A stretch of 64,000 nt of DNA from Exophiala sp. HKRS030 (GCA_023897205.1 JAHWDD010000001.1:1178001-1242000), one strand, 5' to 3'; counted from the stretch's first letter, positions 23,922 through 38,500 are shown. Numbers and translations: made by a program. The notes: a model not told the origin generated them from the sequence alone.

Positions 23922-25433
23922 TTAATGTCCACTGAGGTTCAACTCTTTGCTAAAGATGGAGTCCACCAGCTCTCCACCCCTTGTCGACACAATTGATAGC
24001 AATGAATCTGAAAGTCCATGAGTACCTTCGTTACACCCCTGCAACCATATCCCCATCCCTTCATCCACGCTGTGGGGATCCAACTTCAACCCATAGTCCC
24101 GCCCTGGCTGCCAATGGCCGTTTCGATTCGCGTTAATGCTTTGGCAGTCTCGGAGCATGTCGATATGAGCATCGCGGCGATAGCCAGTCGCCAAAATTAT
24201 CGCATCAACAGGCAAATTCTCTGTCGAGCGGTTGCTGAGTGGCTCTAAGTTGGTCAAGGTAAGTATCAAACCCCCAGTCGCCTTGTCATCCACTACCTCG
24301 GTAATGTCCCTTGAAGACAGTACCTGGTGTTGCCACATTGTCCGGTCCGGCTGCTTGATCCCTTGCAAGTAAAGGTCATCATATAATTTTTCGATCAGCT
24401 CAAGTCGAACCACACTATAGTTCGTGGCCTTGTTCTTCTTCAGGGTGGCGCTGCGGAAGTCGTCCGGCTGGTCGAAGAAAGTGTCTACCGCCTCTGGGTT
24501 GAAGACTTCGTTCACAAACGGAGAGTCGTCGCTGGGACGCAGGGCGGTATCGCGGAAAATCAATCGGGTGCTTGCATTGGGGTATCGAGCCTGTAGATCA
24601 TTGAATACCTCGGCGCCACTTTGGCCGCCGCCCATGACTGCTATACGATAAGGTCGTTCCTTGTCCGGCAACACTTGCTCGATCCTCGTATTGTATTCCG
24701 ACGAGTGCAGAATTTTGTCGTGGTAGGTCGGGAATTGAGGAGGTCTCGATGCCCGACCACCTGCAGCAATAACAACGTTTCGAGCGAAGAACGTGCTGGT
24801 GCGTCCGGTGGAGAGGTTACGCGAGACTACCTCGAAGCAGTCGTATTTATCTGTGCCGGCAAGTCTCCGTGGATGTATAGATTCAACATCTTGTCCGTAT
24901 TCGACGACATCATCAAAGTGTGACGCGGCCCATTGGAGATAGTCGTCAAATTCCAGACGGGAAGGCAGAAATGTCCCCAGATTAGAAAACTGGACCAGTC
25001 TGTTGTGCTGCTTCAGATAGTTGAGAAAGGTGAAATAGCTGCAGGGATCTCGAAGTGTGGCAAGATCTTTAAGGAAAGAAATCTGCATTCTCGCTCCCGG
25101 AAGCAGCATACCGGCATGCCACTTAAACGTACTCTGTCGTTCAAGGAATCGCACCTTGGGGCTGATATGTAGGTCTTGTCCGTGACCCTGAGCCTCGAGT
25201 AGGTCATTGAGCGCAACAGCAATCGCAAGTGACGCTGGTCCGAATCCCACACAGACAAGATCGTGCACTTCATCTAAACTTGTGGAATACAAATGAATTG
25301 GGGCGCGTAGTAGACGATTGTCGTCGTCCTTGGGCAGAGACACTGGCTGCCAGACGTTGGTCCCATTGGTGTGGCTCGTCGCGTGGTCGCCATTTTCGAC
25401 TCTGACGTCGTTTGCGATAATGCTGGGAGCCAT
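23922..25433 (-). CDS. sidA: L-ornithine N5-monooxygenase (SidA)
   Basis: FAD- and NADPH-dependent N-hydroxylating monooxygenase converting L-ornithine to N5-hydroxyornithine, the committed step of hydroxamate siderophore synthesis. Intronless, 503 residues, close to known SidA lengths. Motifs: FAD-binding CVGFGPASLAIAVALND near residue 63; WHAGMLLPGARMQISFLKDL, the conserved flavin/substrate segment; NADPH-binding MGGGQSGAEVFNDL near 267; and the family's C-terminal ILATGYRRD near 412. The ATG at 25433 is chosen because the longer in-frame reading starts at GTG. No peroxisomal C-terminal signal (ends LSGH). Divergent from the NRPS across 1.1 kb of shared promoter with GATA sites. Confidence 0.96.
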   Translation of the reverse strand: MAPSIIANDVRVENGDHATSHTNGTNVWQPVSLPKDDDNRLLRAPIHLYSTSLDEVHDLVCVGFGPASLAIAVALNDLLEAQGHGQDLHISPKVRFLERQSTFKWHAGMLLPGARMQISFLKDLATLRDPCSYFTFLNYLKQHNRLVQFSNLGTFLPSRLEFDDYLQWAASHFDDVVEYGQDVESIHPRRLAGTDKYDCFEVVSRNLSTGRTSTFFARNVVIAAGGRASRPPQFPTYHDKILHSSEYNTRIEQVLPDKERPYRIAVMGGGQSGAEVFNDLQARYPNASTRLIFRDTALRPSDDSPFVNEVFNPEAVDTFFDQPDDFRSATLKKNKATNYSVVRLELIEKLYDDLYLQGIKQPDRTMWQHQVLSSRDITEVVDDKATGGLILTLTNLEPLSNRSTENLPVDAIILATGYRRDAHIDMLRDCQSINANRNGHWQPGRDYGLKLDPHSVDEGMGIWLQGCNEGTHGLSDSLLSIVSTRGGELVDSIFSKELNLSGH

Positions 25434-25837
25434 CGACACAAAGCCCCCGAGGCAGTATTTGTATCCCAGGCACACTCTCTATCGAAATGAACGAAACTAC
25501 AGACAGAAATTGGCTACGGGAACAAGAAAAGAATAAGAAAAGATGCCCAGGAGCTCCTTAAGAAGATGCAGGTCCGGTGGAGGGTAGTGGTACGACCAGC
25601 CAATTGTCATCGACGCATCATTGAAACGGATTCCTCCGTTTACCAGTGTTTCGGCCAAAGCTGTTGCTGGAGAGAAGCGTAGTCGCAACTTGGTTGCAAT
25701 CGAAGATTGTCAGTCCACATGAGTTGTCTCAACGGACTCCTGAAAGTCCCAAGTCACGGTGAGAAACAGGAAATGAGGTGCTGTCGACCCATTGTGTCGC
25801 CGATGAACGGACCTTTAGCAGCGGGGCCAAGACGCCC

Positions 25838-25852
25838 GATTATCAGATAATC
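25838..25852. promoter_or_regulatory. Palindromic GATA site 1 (SreA-type)
   Basis: The perfect 15-bp palindrome GATTATCAGATAATC contains ATCAGATAA on the plus strand and ATCTGATAA on the minus strand. Both fit ATCWGATAA, the element bound by the iron-sensing GATA repressors SreA/SRE/Urbs1. Confidence 0.75.
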
Positions 25853-25868
25853 AGAATTTTCTGTCTCC

Positions 25869-25882
25869 GATTATCTGATAAT
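25869..25882. promoter_or_regulatory. Palindromic GATA site 2 (SreA-type)
   Basis: GATTATCTGATAAT again gives ATCWGATAA on both strands. Its centre is about 30 bp from that of site 1, roughly three helical turns, so both would lie on the same DNA face. Confidence 0.75.
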
Positions 25883-26534
25883 GTCGCAATCTCTCAATCT
25901 CGGCCCATTCACAATCACTTCATCAACCCACACGCCCTCTTAGCGGCGTGGATCTCCATGCATCAACATGGGTTTCGAGCTGCTCGATTGCATGCGAGTC
26001 TCGGTCGAAACAAAATTTCCTCTTCCCATGTGCTTGGGAGGAACCAGTCTGTCCCTATTCCCGTCCAGTTACGAACAAATCACGGCTTGATACTGGGCTG
26101 TCACAATGCTTACGGTTGGGATGGCCTGACTTGCCCGTGGTTGGCGCCGTGAATCTTGTTGAAGGGCTCAAACCGACCGTTTGATGGACCGCGTAATGAC
26201 TACATACGCAACAACCGTGTTTTCATCACCGATACAGCCGAGATATTCTCGACGATTCGCACATCAATATTTCTGGCCACCGTAATATTTGCGTTAAATC
26301 AAGGCCAGTCTATCAACAAACCGCCTGCCTCTAGGATCCTATGCCCGTCACACCGAGCCTGTCTATGACGTCGAAGCGAAGGTTGCCATATCTTCTCTGC
26401 AAATTTCATCAACCAGTACGGCGCAGCTTCACCAAGCACTAGCAACACTTCTCCGGCTAAAACTCGAAAGGCTGCCGACCAGGGATTCTCATCTCATTCC
26501 GGAGTTGGTGCCGTAGCGCCTCCGAGACTCAGAC

Positions 26535-29500
26535 ATGCCTCGAGCTCCGACCAACCACTCATCCGGCCCACGTGACTTGGCCATACTCAATGCAGACCGC
26601 GATATACTACCTGGGCCAAGGCTGCTGCATGAGCTTATTGCAATTACACCAGAACAAGAGTTGATTCTCGACTTCCTCGCTGCAGACGGATCCCGAATCC
26701 AGCTCACGTACCGAGAATTCAGCAATCTCACCGATATACTGTCCAATGATCTGCGAGCACGACAACGGAATAATCAAAGTCGAGGAAGTATTATACCAAT
26801 TCTCATACCACAATGTCCCGAGCTGTACATAGCTTGGGTCGCGGTTCTGAAGGCTGGCGCAGCCTTCTGTCCGGTTGCTCAGGATGTCCCCGTAGAGAGA
26901 TTGAAGTTCATGCTCCAGGATGTTGATGCGTCGTTGGTGTTGACTATCCCAAAGACGTCGCAATTCGCCGCCAGCGTTGCGAAAGACATTACATGCTTGA
27001 ACATTTCACTCGAGGACTTACGCCAGAGGTCGAGGTCTTGTAAAGACGACGAAGCTGACGCAGACCAGTATATCCAAGCAGACTCTCATGGCCCTGCTTA
27101 TGTCATGTACACTTCAGGCTCTACAGGATTACCTAAAGGTGTCATGGTCTCGCATTTTTCAGTATCTCAGTCTTTATTAGCGCACGACGAGCATATTCCC
27201 CATTTCAAACGGTTTCTACAGTTTGCTTCACCGACTTTTGATGTGTCAATTTTCGAAGTTTTCTTTCCATTCTTTCGAGGCGCAACCTTGGTCGGCTGCG
27301 AGCGTGAACGTATGCTGAGTGATCTCCCAGCCACGATTCAAAGTCTTGATGCCGATGCTGCTGAATTAACCCCCACTGTAGCAGGGACACTTCTGCAGAC
27401 AAGACAAGCCGCGCCTTGCTTGAAAACGCTGCTGACAATTGGAGAAATGCTCACCTCGAAGGTAGTGTCAGAGTTTGGCGGTGACTCTGAGAGACCAAGC
27501 ATTCTCTACGCCATGTATGGACCGACGGAGGCTGCCATTCATTGCACGCTCGCCTGCAAACTTGCATCCGTGGCATCTCCCCGGAGCATTGGGCGTCCTT
27601 TGAGGACCGTGACAACTTATGTCCTGAGTGAAACCGACCGCAACGTTGTTGCGTCGATCGGAGAACCAGGTGAACTAGCTGTTGCAGGCCAACTTGCCGC
27701 CGGGTACCTCAACAGACCAGAACAAAACAAGGACGCCTTCGTCGACCTTCCAGGATACGGTCCTGTTTACAAAACTGGAGATCGAGCCATATGCCGTCTT
27801 GACGGCACTCTGGAGATCCTGGGTCGGATAAGTTCTGGGCAGGTGAAGATCAGAGGTCAGAGGGTCGAGCTCGGTGAGATTGAGGAAGTGGCCTCAAACA
27901 CTAATGGAGTTCAACTCGCTATTGCGCTCGTCATTGACGATGCTCTAGTATTATGTTGCGCGGCACAAGCAAGCATCGAGGCCAAAGACGTGTCCGCAAC
28001 ATGCAAAGCATGGCTACCTCCCTATATGCGGCCTACAAAAGTCATATTGAAGGAAGACCTGCCTCAACTCCCCTCTGGAAAAGTCGACCGTAAGACTCTT
28101 GAGCGAGAGTACCGAGACTACGTCCAGGAATCTCTACCAATGCAGAGTTTCCAAGATCCAATCGAAGCCGACATCGCGGAGGTACTACGGCAAGAAATTG
28201 CTCGGGAAGTTAGCCGATCGACTTCTTTTTGGTCTTTGGGGCTCGACTCTTTGCAGAGCATCAAAATTGCTTCACGTCTTCGCGAGAAATATAGACAACT
28301 AAACGCTGCAATGGTAGCAGAAGCCGAGAATATTGCCGACTTAGCGGCAAACCTCAAGTTACAGGAAAGCAGGGCGATTTGCGACGATGCGGATCCTTAC
28401 AAGACTTCGGATGAGTGGGAAACACTCCAGAAAGCAATGTTGAACGATTCTCAAGTCTCGAAATTGGGGCAAGACTGGGAGCGGTTTCAGCCTTGCAGTC
28501 CTATGCAACTGGCAATGCTGGTAGAAACCGCAACTGACGAGACGTTGAACTTCAACCAGATTTGGCTCAGTCTCTCTTCTAATAAGGCTTTCGAGGATAT
28601 TTTTTGGGCATTACAGAAAGTAGCACAACGCAACGAGATTCTAAGGTCCGGTTTCGTTTCTACGGGTGACGGCAAGATGCCATTTGCACAGATCTTGTGG
28701 AAAGACTTGCAAGTGAATGAGTTGAGCCTCCTTCACCCCCTACAGCTCGTACAATCTGACAGTGATGATGGCCAGATTCTCGTACGCATCCATCATGCAC
28801 TTTATGATGGCTGGTCATGGGATCTGGTCATCGAGGATCTCAACGCCGTCTTGAACTCCAAACCATTACCTAAAAGACCACAATTTTCGCAGTTGATCTC
28901 ATACCAGCATCAACAGGCCCTTGCTTCTGAAGATCTCACTTATTGGCGCGATCTGCTTCAAGATATTGTGCCTTTAGAATTTCCAATATTGTCCACCTCA
29001 ACGTCACATTCAAGGCGCAAAGATTCCATTACTATAACCCTTTCAGTTCCTTATCAACATCTTTCAATAACAGCAAAGAAGCTTCACTGTAGCCGAGAAG
29101 CCTTGTTCGAAGCGGCTTGGGCGTTCTTGTTGTCTTGTTATATCGATAATCCCGATGTTATTATCGGAGTGGTCTCCGCTGGTCGACATCTACCAATACT
29201 AGGGATCGAATCCATCATTGGCCCTTGCTTGTCAACATTTCCACTACGACTCCAATTGGAGTCTTTGAGGACGGTGGAAGATGCAGTCAATCTTGTTCAG
29301 AAGCAACGTCTTAGAACTCAGGTATCCGGAGCCTTAGCGCTTCGAGATATCTACAGGGCAGCCAATGTGTACTCTGGAACCAAATTGTTCGATACTTTGT
29401 GCTTGTGGCAGCAAGGCTACGAGCACAGCCAGTCCGGCGAGCGTTACGTTCGCACTACCAAGACGCAGGACAAATTGGATTACACCTTCGTCCTGGAGTT

Positions 29501-32500
29501 CGAGCCTTTCGACGAAGCCGTCTCCCTGCAAATGACCTTTGATGTAGACCGGATTCCTAGGACCCACGCCGAGATACTAGCTGCTCAGCTAGACAAGATC
29601 GTCTCTCAAATGGTGCAAAACCCTGATACCGAATTGAAACATCTGTGGGACGGCTGTGAATTGGAATTGATGTCAGTCGTTAACGCCGAATACAACAAGT
29701 TCGATTCAAGCTTTGACCTGACAACCACAATCAGGGATGTTGCGAAGACAGACCCACAAAGGCGTGCAGTTGAATATGTGCGCCGATATGACGCTGACTC
29801 TGGCGTGGTAGAGAAAGACACTCTTACCTATCACGAGCTGCTCATTCAGGCTGAGGGGCTTGGGTCTGCCTTGAGGACTACCTATGGAATTCAATCTGAC
29901 GATATTGTCTGTGTGATCGCGCATAGATCAGTACATCTATACGTCGCTATCCTAGGCATCGTCATCTCTGGAGCGGGTTACATGTGTATTGACCCGCAAA
30001 CTCCACCGGAGCGGCTCAGACAAATATTGAAGCTCTCTAAGAGCTGCCTGGTCCTTTTGGGGGACGGTGCTGGAGCAATTTCAACGAAAGAACGCCAGTC
30101 AGCGATGATACACGAGCTTCTCAAGCCGACGGAGCAATCAAAACAGGCGGCTGAGGTACTCGAAGTGACCAACGATCATCTTGCCTACGCAATATTCACT
30201 TCGGGAAGTACTGGCATCCCGAAAGGTGTCCTTCTCACCCGCAAGAATCTCCTAAGCAATCTCAATGAATTATCGCACATATATCCCTCTGAGCCGGGTA
30301 AAGACCGACTCTTGCAGTCGTGTTCCCCTGCGTTTGATGTGTCTGTATTCGAGATTTTCTGGACCTGGCATATGGGAATGACTTTGTGCACAGCGCCAAA
30401 CGATATCTTGTTCAAAGACTTCCCACAATTCATTGACAGCTTGAATGTTACTCATCTTAGCATGACGCCTTCTGTGGCCGCACTTGTCCACCCAGATGCC
30501 GTCCCACAAATCAAAATGCTGGTGACTGCTGGAGAGCCAATGAATTCTAAAGTTTTTGGAGACTGGGCTGGACGCGGCTTATATCAAGGGTATGGGCCCA
30601 GCGAAACAACAAACATTTGTAATGTTCGACCGGAAGTGTCACGATCGGATGCACCTAACAACGTGGGTCCGGCGCTGTCAAACACTTCGGTTTTCATTTG
30701 CCAAAGACAGAAGTTGAACTCAGACTCATCCGTACAAAACGCGACAAACAAGCACCCTATGGATTTTCAATTGGTCCCGAAGGGCGCCGTAGGGGAGGTT
30801 TGGATAGGCGGAGAGCAGGTTGCCCGTGGATACCTCGACCCTGAATTAACAGCCAACAGCTTTTTCGAGCATCCAACTTTCGGACGACTGTACCGGTCTG
30901 GAGATATTGGGAGACTGCTTGCAGACGGAACGTTGAACATATTAGGTCGAGAGGATGACCAAGTCAAATTGAGAGGTCAGCGTATCGAGCTAGGAGATAT
31001 AAACTCTTCATTGCTGAGGAGCAACGAGGTGAGAGATGCTATTTCCATGGTCATTCCAAGAGAGAGCGGAAACTCCAGCCTTGTCGCTTTCTGGACGTCT
31101 CGCTCTTCTATTCAAGCAGGGGATGATGTGAAGTCGATTAGGCACCTTTTCAAACAACTTGCAAGCATACTTCCAACTTATATGATACCTGATGTTCTCA
31201 TTCACCTTGAAGAGATCCCCCTGACAAGGCAGGGCAAAGTTGATCGAAGATTGCTGACCCGGGTGTACTTTGACACCGACCCTGAACACCTGCAGATGAT
31301 TTCTCGAGATAGTGGAGGCCATGTGGACATGACAGAGTTTTCTGAACAAGAAAGCCATATTGCTAATGCAGTATCGGCAGCGCTCAACGTTCCGCTCTCT
31401 ACTATCCGGCGCAATACGTCATTCTACGGACTTGGGATGGACTCTATCAGTGTGATCAAGGTGGCTCGAGACCTCAGAACTCATTTCCCAGATGTCGAGA
31501 TTTCCACATTACTGCGAAATGCTTCCATTAGTCAACTCGTGGCGTTGCTTGTATCTGAACAACGCCATCTAGTGATTGCACCAGCCAATAAGCCACCGAA
31601 GGAAATGTTCGACATGGCGACAAGGTCCATGATTGTGGAGGCTTATGCAAAGGAAAGACTAGGTGTTGAGAAAATCCTCCCTTGTACGCCTCTTCAGGAG
31701 ATAATGGCAATAGGGTCCTTGACACCTGCGTCCAAAGCCTACCAGAATTCTTTACTTTTCCATGTTCGAGGCGATCTTTCGAAGCTACATTACGCATGGA
31801 CACAAGCTATGTCCAGACAACAGATTCTCAGGACTGGGTTCATCTTTCTAGACTCAGCCGAGAATCCTGTTGCGCAAGTCGTCCTACAGCATTTTTCCCT
31901 TCCCTGGTTCGTTGATGGCGGTCCGTCAAACATCACCCATCATCCTCAACCACTCAGGTTTCCACCCTGGAGTTTGCAACTGCAGAGGAGGGAATCAGGA
32001 GACCACGAGCTGATCTTGAAAATTCACCATTGCTTGTATGACGCAGAAGCCATGTCAATACTCTTGAGCGAAGTCCAGGCTATCTATAATGGCCACTCAT
32101 TGCAGCGTCCCATTGCTTTCGACACATATCTCGACTATATGGCGACGTATATACCTGACGCCTCCGATGAATTTTGGCACCGTCTACTCAAGAACAGTAC
32201 GGTCTGTAGACTTGGAGATCATGTAACATCACTCTACAAGTCTGAAGATCCCGAGTCTGCTGTTACCAGTCGCAGTGCATCTTTGACCGTAAGAGAGCTT
32301 CACGAATTTGCCCGACACCTTTCCTCTACCCCGTTGTCATTATTTCAAGCTTGCTTGACTCGGTTATTATCATACCTCTTGGGAACTCGAGATGTTTTGT
32401 TTGGCAGCGTCCTTAGTGGCCGCAATTTGCCAATCAAGAACATAAATAGGGTTGTTGCACCTTGTTTCAACACATTGCCAATCCGTGTCAACCTCCGTCG

Positions 32501-35500
32501 TGACGCCACGAACTCAGACTTGGTCCAGAGTCTGCATGACACGAATCTTGGAGTAATGCCATTCCAGCCAAGTTCACTTCGCCGTATACAAAGACAAAAT
32601 TCGACGAATGCTGGAGCTCTTTTTGACACATTGCTATTACTACAGCATGGGGAAACAAAGCTGGACGAGCACATCTGGTCTCTTGTCGAAGAGACCGGAG
32701 ACATGTCCTTCCCATTCATCTTGGAAATTATTGTGGGAGTCGACACTGATGTGATATGTCTAAAGCTACACTCGGAAGTTGCCAACGAACAGTTCTTAGA
32801 CCAGCTTCTAGCTGGATTCGACTGTCTGCTTTCACATACTGCAAAATACCCTCAATCGCGAGCTCACGACTTCTCTGTTGTTGTCGATAGCCTACCATCA
32901 ACTAAATCAATTGGGACTGCGGCCTCAGACAGTCCAAGAAAATCTGTATCAATGGAGGTGAACGGGGTCCACGCTACGCAAGAACAGCTTTCGGACCTGG
33001 AGACCTTGGTCGTGAACATTATGAGGGAACTCAAACCGGAATTGCCAGCGTCAATCCACAAGAACACTACTATCTTTCATCTGGGTTTCGACAGTATCAA
33101 TGCTGTTCAGATCGCAGCAAGTCTCCGCAGACAAGGCTATACTGTTTCGAGCGCAGATATTATGGAAGCTGCTAGCATCGGCCTCATTGCAGATGTTTGC
33201 GGGACGAACAGTGGTAGGCACACGCAGTCATTGACCTTTGACCTCGAAGCATTCGACCAGAAATATCATAAGGGGCTTTCCCAAGAATATCACCTCGATG
33301 AATCAAGTATCGGAACTGTTCGACCATGCACACCAACTCAAGCGGGAATCTTGTCACAGTGTCTCCGCTCACGCAAACGCATGTACTACAATTCCATGTG
33401 TTACATGCTCGACAAAGATATTGATGTATCGAGGTTGAAGATCGCGTGGACCGAAGCTCAGCGCATACATGAGATGCTGAGGACCGGATTTGTCGAAACG
33501 GACGACCCACGGATTCCCTTTGCCATGGTCACATACCACCATGAAGCCATTCAGCTTCCCTGGACCGATGCACGATCTGTGGTCAACCCGAGTGACCGAG
33601 AACATATGCCGGACCAGTCAGACCTGACCAAATTACAATGGGCAATTCACTTGACATCGCATAATGGTAATACTGCACTGAATATTTCTATGCTACATGC
33701 TCTCTACGATGCCCGATCCCTGGAGATCATCTTACAAAGCGTCGCTGCCCTGTATATGAACCAGCGGCCTCGAGAACCCGTTGCTATCTCCCCAGTGGTC
33801 TCCAAGATTCTAGCTATGAGTAGGAACGAAGAATCTCAAAGCTTCTGGAAGCAGATGGCAGTGGATTTGTCCCCGACTCGTTTTCCAGATATGAGAATTC
33901 ATTTCACCGACGATGAGAGTGTCTGCACGATATCTTCTCACTGTTCCATGTCATGTACAGTATTCGAGACTGCATGTGCTGATATCGGATCAAGCATACA
34001 GACTGTCTCACTCGCTGCCTGGTCGCGCATACTATCAGCATATACGGCTCAAGATCGTGTTGCCTTTGGTGTCATCTTGTCAGGTCGAGATTTTGAGCAG
34101 GAAAAAGAGAACGACGTTGCTTTTCCTTGCGTCAACACTGTTCCTTTTGCCATCAAAGCAACCCAGGAACCGTGGGATCTTCTGGAGAGCATTTCAAGAC
34201 GCTCCGCAGCGATGTTGAGGTACCAGCAAACTCCGATGAACTCCATCAAACGATGGATCGGAGTCGAAGAGGAACTATTCGACACTGTTCTTGTCGTGCA
34301 AAAGTACAGTTCTACATGTTGCACTGCAAGCCCCTGGAAGCTATTCAGCGAGGAGACTTTGACAGAGTATGCTGTCTCACTCGAGATCATTCCTACAGAT
34401 ACGGATGTAAATCTCCAGCTCACGTTCCGCCAGAACATCCTCCCAACGAAGCAAGCAAGAATTATCCTTGATGAATTTGACGGTATAGTGAGAGGTATTC
34501 TCGCATCGGCTTCTGAAAAGCAAACGACACCTCCCCAGTCATTGTTGTCGGTTGTCCCTCCGCTAGACCAGCGGATTGCAACAGACGTTGAATTCCTGCA
34601 CGAGTTCGTTGAAGCAACAGCCAGCGAGAAACCAAGTAACGTGGCTCTCGAATTCATCATCAGTATTAAGGACTCCATCTGTCAGAAACAGAGCTGGACG
34701 TACTCACAGCTGGACGGCCGGGGCAACCAGATTGCTCACCTTTTACGAAACCATGGTGCTTCGATTGGAGACCTTGTCGCCGTCTGCTTTGACAAATGTC
34801 CTGAAGCCTACTTCGCTATTCTAGGAATTCAGAAAGCTGGCTGTGGCTATCTTGCGATAGATCCAGGCGCTCCGAGGCAGAGGAAAGACTTCATCCTTCG
34901 AGACTCGAATTGCAAAATCTCACTCACGATGAATAACCTGTCAGGGCTCGATGCTCTTGAGGATATTAAAGTCCTTTCCCTTGAAAGTGAGGATTGGCAA
35001 AGCCTCCCACTTGAAAAACCGGTGTTGTCAAGACACCTGAGCATGCAGGACACGTGCTACTGTCTCTACACCTCTGGAACCACTGGCACACCAAAAGGAT
35101 GCCTGATCAGCCATGACAGTGCAGTCCAAGCCATGTTAGCTTTCCAACGCATATTTCGGGGACGCTGGAGCGACACTTCCAGGTGGCTTCAATTCGCTTC
35201 GTTCCATTTCGATGTCAGCGTGCTTGAGCAATACTGGAGCTGGGGTGTAGGTATCTGCGTCACCTCAGCACCAAGGGATCTCCTCTTCGAAGATCTACCC
35301 GGGACCATTAATTCGCTAAACATAACTCATCTCGATCTTACCCCTAGCCTTGCACGATTACTGACCCCTGAAGATGTGCCTAGTCTTTGCAAGGGTGTCT
35401 TCATTGTTGGTGGCGAGCAAGTTACACGAGACATCCTGGAAATTTGGGGTGATGTTGGATGTCTTTACAATTTCTACGGGCCAAGTGAAGTGACCATTGG

Positions 35501-38500
35501 TTGCACTGTACATCAAAATGTTCCCATCAACGCAAAACCCACCAATATTGGCCAACAATGGGACAATGTGGGCTCATTCGTCCTTGAGCCCAATTCACAG
35601 AGGCCTGTACTTCGAGGAGCCGTCGGCGAGCTTTGCCTCTCCGGACCTCTGGTGGGCAAAGGCTATCTCAATAGACCTGAACTCACAGCCGAAAAGTTTG
35701 TGGTTCTGAATGATTTCAAGACGAGAGTATACCGAACAGGTGATTTAGTCCGTATTCTGCATGACAATAGTTTCGAGTTCCTGGGCAGGATCGATGATCA
35801 AGTCAAGCTTCGAGGCCAGAGACTTGAAATAGGCGAGATCAACCATGTTGCAATGAATGCAGACACGAGCATCAAGGATGTGGTAACTATGGTATTGAAG
35901 CATCCCATTCAGCAGAGGGAACAACTTGTCACCTTCTTCTCAACCGGACAGCGACATTCTCAAAATTCAAAGCCAGAAGTCCAATGGACCGAGCAAGCCG
36001 AGACTTTAGCCAACAAAATACAAGAACGTTGTTCCGACAAGCTTCCCGGCTACATGGTGCCAAACGGGTTTTTGGCGGTCGATTTCATTCCACTTTCTGT
36101 GAACAACAAGGTTGACAGTAAGGCTCTAAAAGCAATGTACGAGGCTAATTTGTCTCAGGGGCGGCCTTCTCCATCGACTGGCGTGGAGGCAGTTGCCCCT
36201 GAAAGCTCGGCATTGCTTGGTGAAGCAGTGAAAATCCTCTCTAACTTCTTACGAGTTTCAGAATCGATGATAAAGCCAACCTCCAGGCTCTTCGAGCTTG
36301 GCCTGGACTCTGTTTCTGCTATTGGCCTTTCTCGATCCTTGAAGAGGAAGGGCTATCAGAATGCACACGTGGCTAACATTCTACGCCACCAGACAGTCTC
36401 AGACCTAGCTCTTGCTATCCATGAGAAACCGTCGGTGGAGCAAAGTGAGGTGGTATCAGTGGTACAAAAGCGCATCGAAGCATTCTCTCAAACTCATCTC
36501 CGAAGAATTTGTGAAGCGCTCAGAATTAGGGATGACGAGATCGAATCCATTGCGCCTTGCACGCCCTTGCAAGAAGGTATGGTATCCAGGGTCGTCCGCA
36601 ATGAGCTCGAGGACAATACCTATCTCACATGCTTCCGGTTCCAACTGAACTCAAGGGTTGACATTGAGCGTCTCAGACAAGCATGGTTATCAGCATGTCG
36701 ATCGGTTTCGATTTTAAGAACATGTTTTGTCTCGACGACTGATGGGTACGCACAAGTGGTTGTTCGAACGTGTCCAAACATGAAAATCCTGTATCATGAC
36801 CGAAAGGCAAATTCGGGTGCAAATGCCTCTGTCACTCCGATTTCCCAAGACTGGGACTCCTTTGGGGCCACACCGCCATGGAAGGTTGACTTGGTCGATC
36901 TTGCCAGGACACAACAAATGGTGTTGCAGATATTCCACGGGCTTTACGATGGAATTAGTCTTCCACTGCTACTGAATTATGTCACCAGTCTCTACCATGG
37001 TTCAAAGGAAAATCCCAAGAATTTCTACGAATCTCTGGCTAGCGGTCCGCTTTGTCATATGTTGGATGCAGAGAAATTCTGGCGGTCAAGGTTGTCCAAT
37101 TTCGAGCCGCTGAGACTTCATCAAAGGCATTCTGCCAATGAGTCTTCAAGCAAACTCGTTCATATTGATGCTCAAGTGTCTCTGGGAATCATACAACAAT
37201 TATCCCAAAAGTACAACGTCACGTCGTCAGCGCTCTTCCAAGCTTCATGGCTGTACACTTTACACAAGACTTTCAAAAGTCCACCCTCGATGGGTGTTGT
37301 ACTATCAGGAAGGTCGACCGTCAGTGGAACCTTCGAAGATGTGATTGGGCCCATGTTCAACACGGTTCCTTTCGCTGTCAGCACTCTTTCAGAGGGTTCT
37401 ACCCTCGGCGACCTCGTCAGAGCCTGTCACAATCTGAACGCAGAAGTGATGCAATATCAGAGTACGCCTCTACGCAGGATTACGCATTATCTGAGAGAAG
37501 ATCCAAGATTCAGCTTGTTCGACAACTTGTTTGTCTTTCAGGCGCCTCGACAAACTCAAGATGAAGGGAAACTATGGATAGAACTTACTGAAGACAACAG
37601 ACCAGATTATCCCCTTAATGTCGAGGTGACCCAAAGGGAAACAATCTTCAACATTTCCATCGTTGCAAAACCGGAATACCTCAACGAGATTGAGACCCAA
37701 GAGATTCTCAACAGCTTCATCGAGACAGTGCAAAGCCTTGAGAGCGTAAACCATGTGCTTCCCAATATCTTCTGCCAACCAAAACAACGAGACGCATTGT
37801 CTACAGCCACAAGAAGCAAGGAATTGGCAGATCCTCAAAGGACTGGCGGAGACGAAAACATGAACAGGACACAACAATTGATTCGTCATCAGCTTGCAGA
37901 GATGGCTTCTGTCGAGGAGGAGATGATCCGTCTCGAGAGGCCTACCATTTTTGAGCTGGGCCTAGACAGCATCGAAGCCATGAAATTGGCTACTCGTCTA
38001 AGAAACACCGGGCTCAAGATCGCAGTCAGCGCCATCATGCGATTTCCAACGGTTGCTGGCATTGCTGAACACCTGCAGGATGGAACACAAGACCCATTCT
38101 CTGGATCCTCAAATCCATCGGCAGGATCCCTGGATTCGCAGAAAGACCGGTATCGGCGAATATTGGACCTTCAAGGAGTTAATCTACGCAACGTACAGAC
38201 CAGCTTACCTGTGACGCCATTGCAGGAAGGGCTCCTGGTAGAGTCTTCGAAGTATCTAAACATGATGGCCCTGAAGGTGAGAGCCGATGTCGACATCAAT
38301 CGATTGGTCGAGACTTGGATAAACGTGTCGAGACAACAGCCGATATTGAGGACTCGTTTCGCCCTTGATGAGTCACCAGTTGACAATGCTACATTCTTCC
38401 AGTTTGTGTTGGAGGAACATGTGAATGTGGAAATTGTGCAGAACCAGGATCTGTGGCGGATCATTCAGAACCTTAGAAACGATGCCACGAGTCGAGCAAT

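Larger units (their letters stand above)
25434..26534. promoter_or_regulatory. Shared divergent promoter of sidA and the ferrichrome-type NRPS
   Basis: A 1,101-bp spacer between two divergent siderophore genes. It carries the paired GATA palindromes at 25838-25852 and 25869-25882. ORFs within it show no protein family. Confidence 0.7.
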
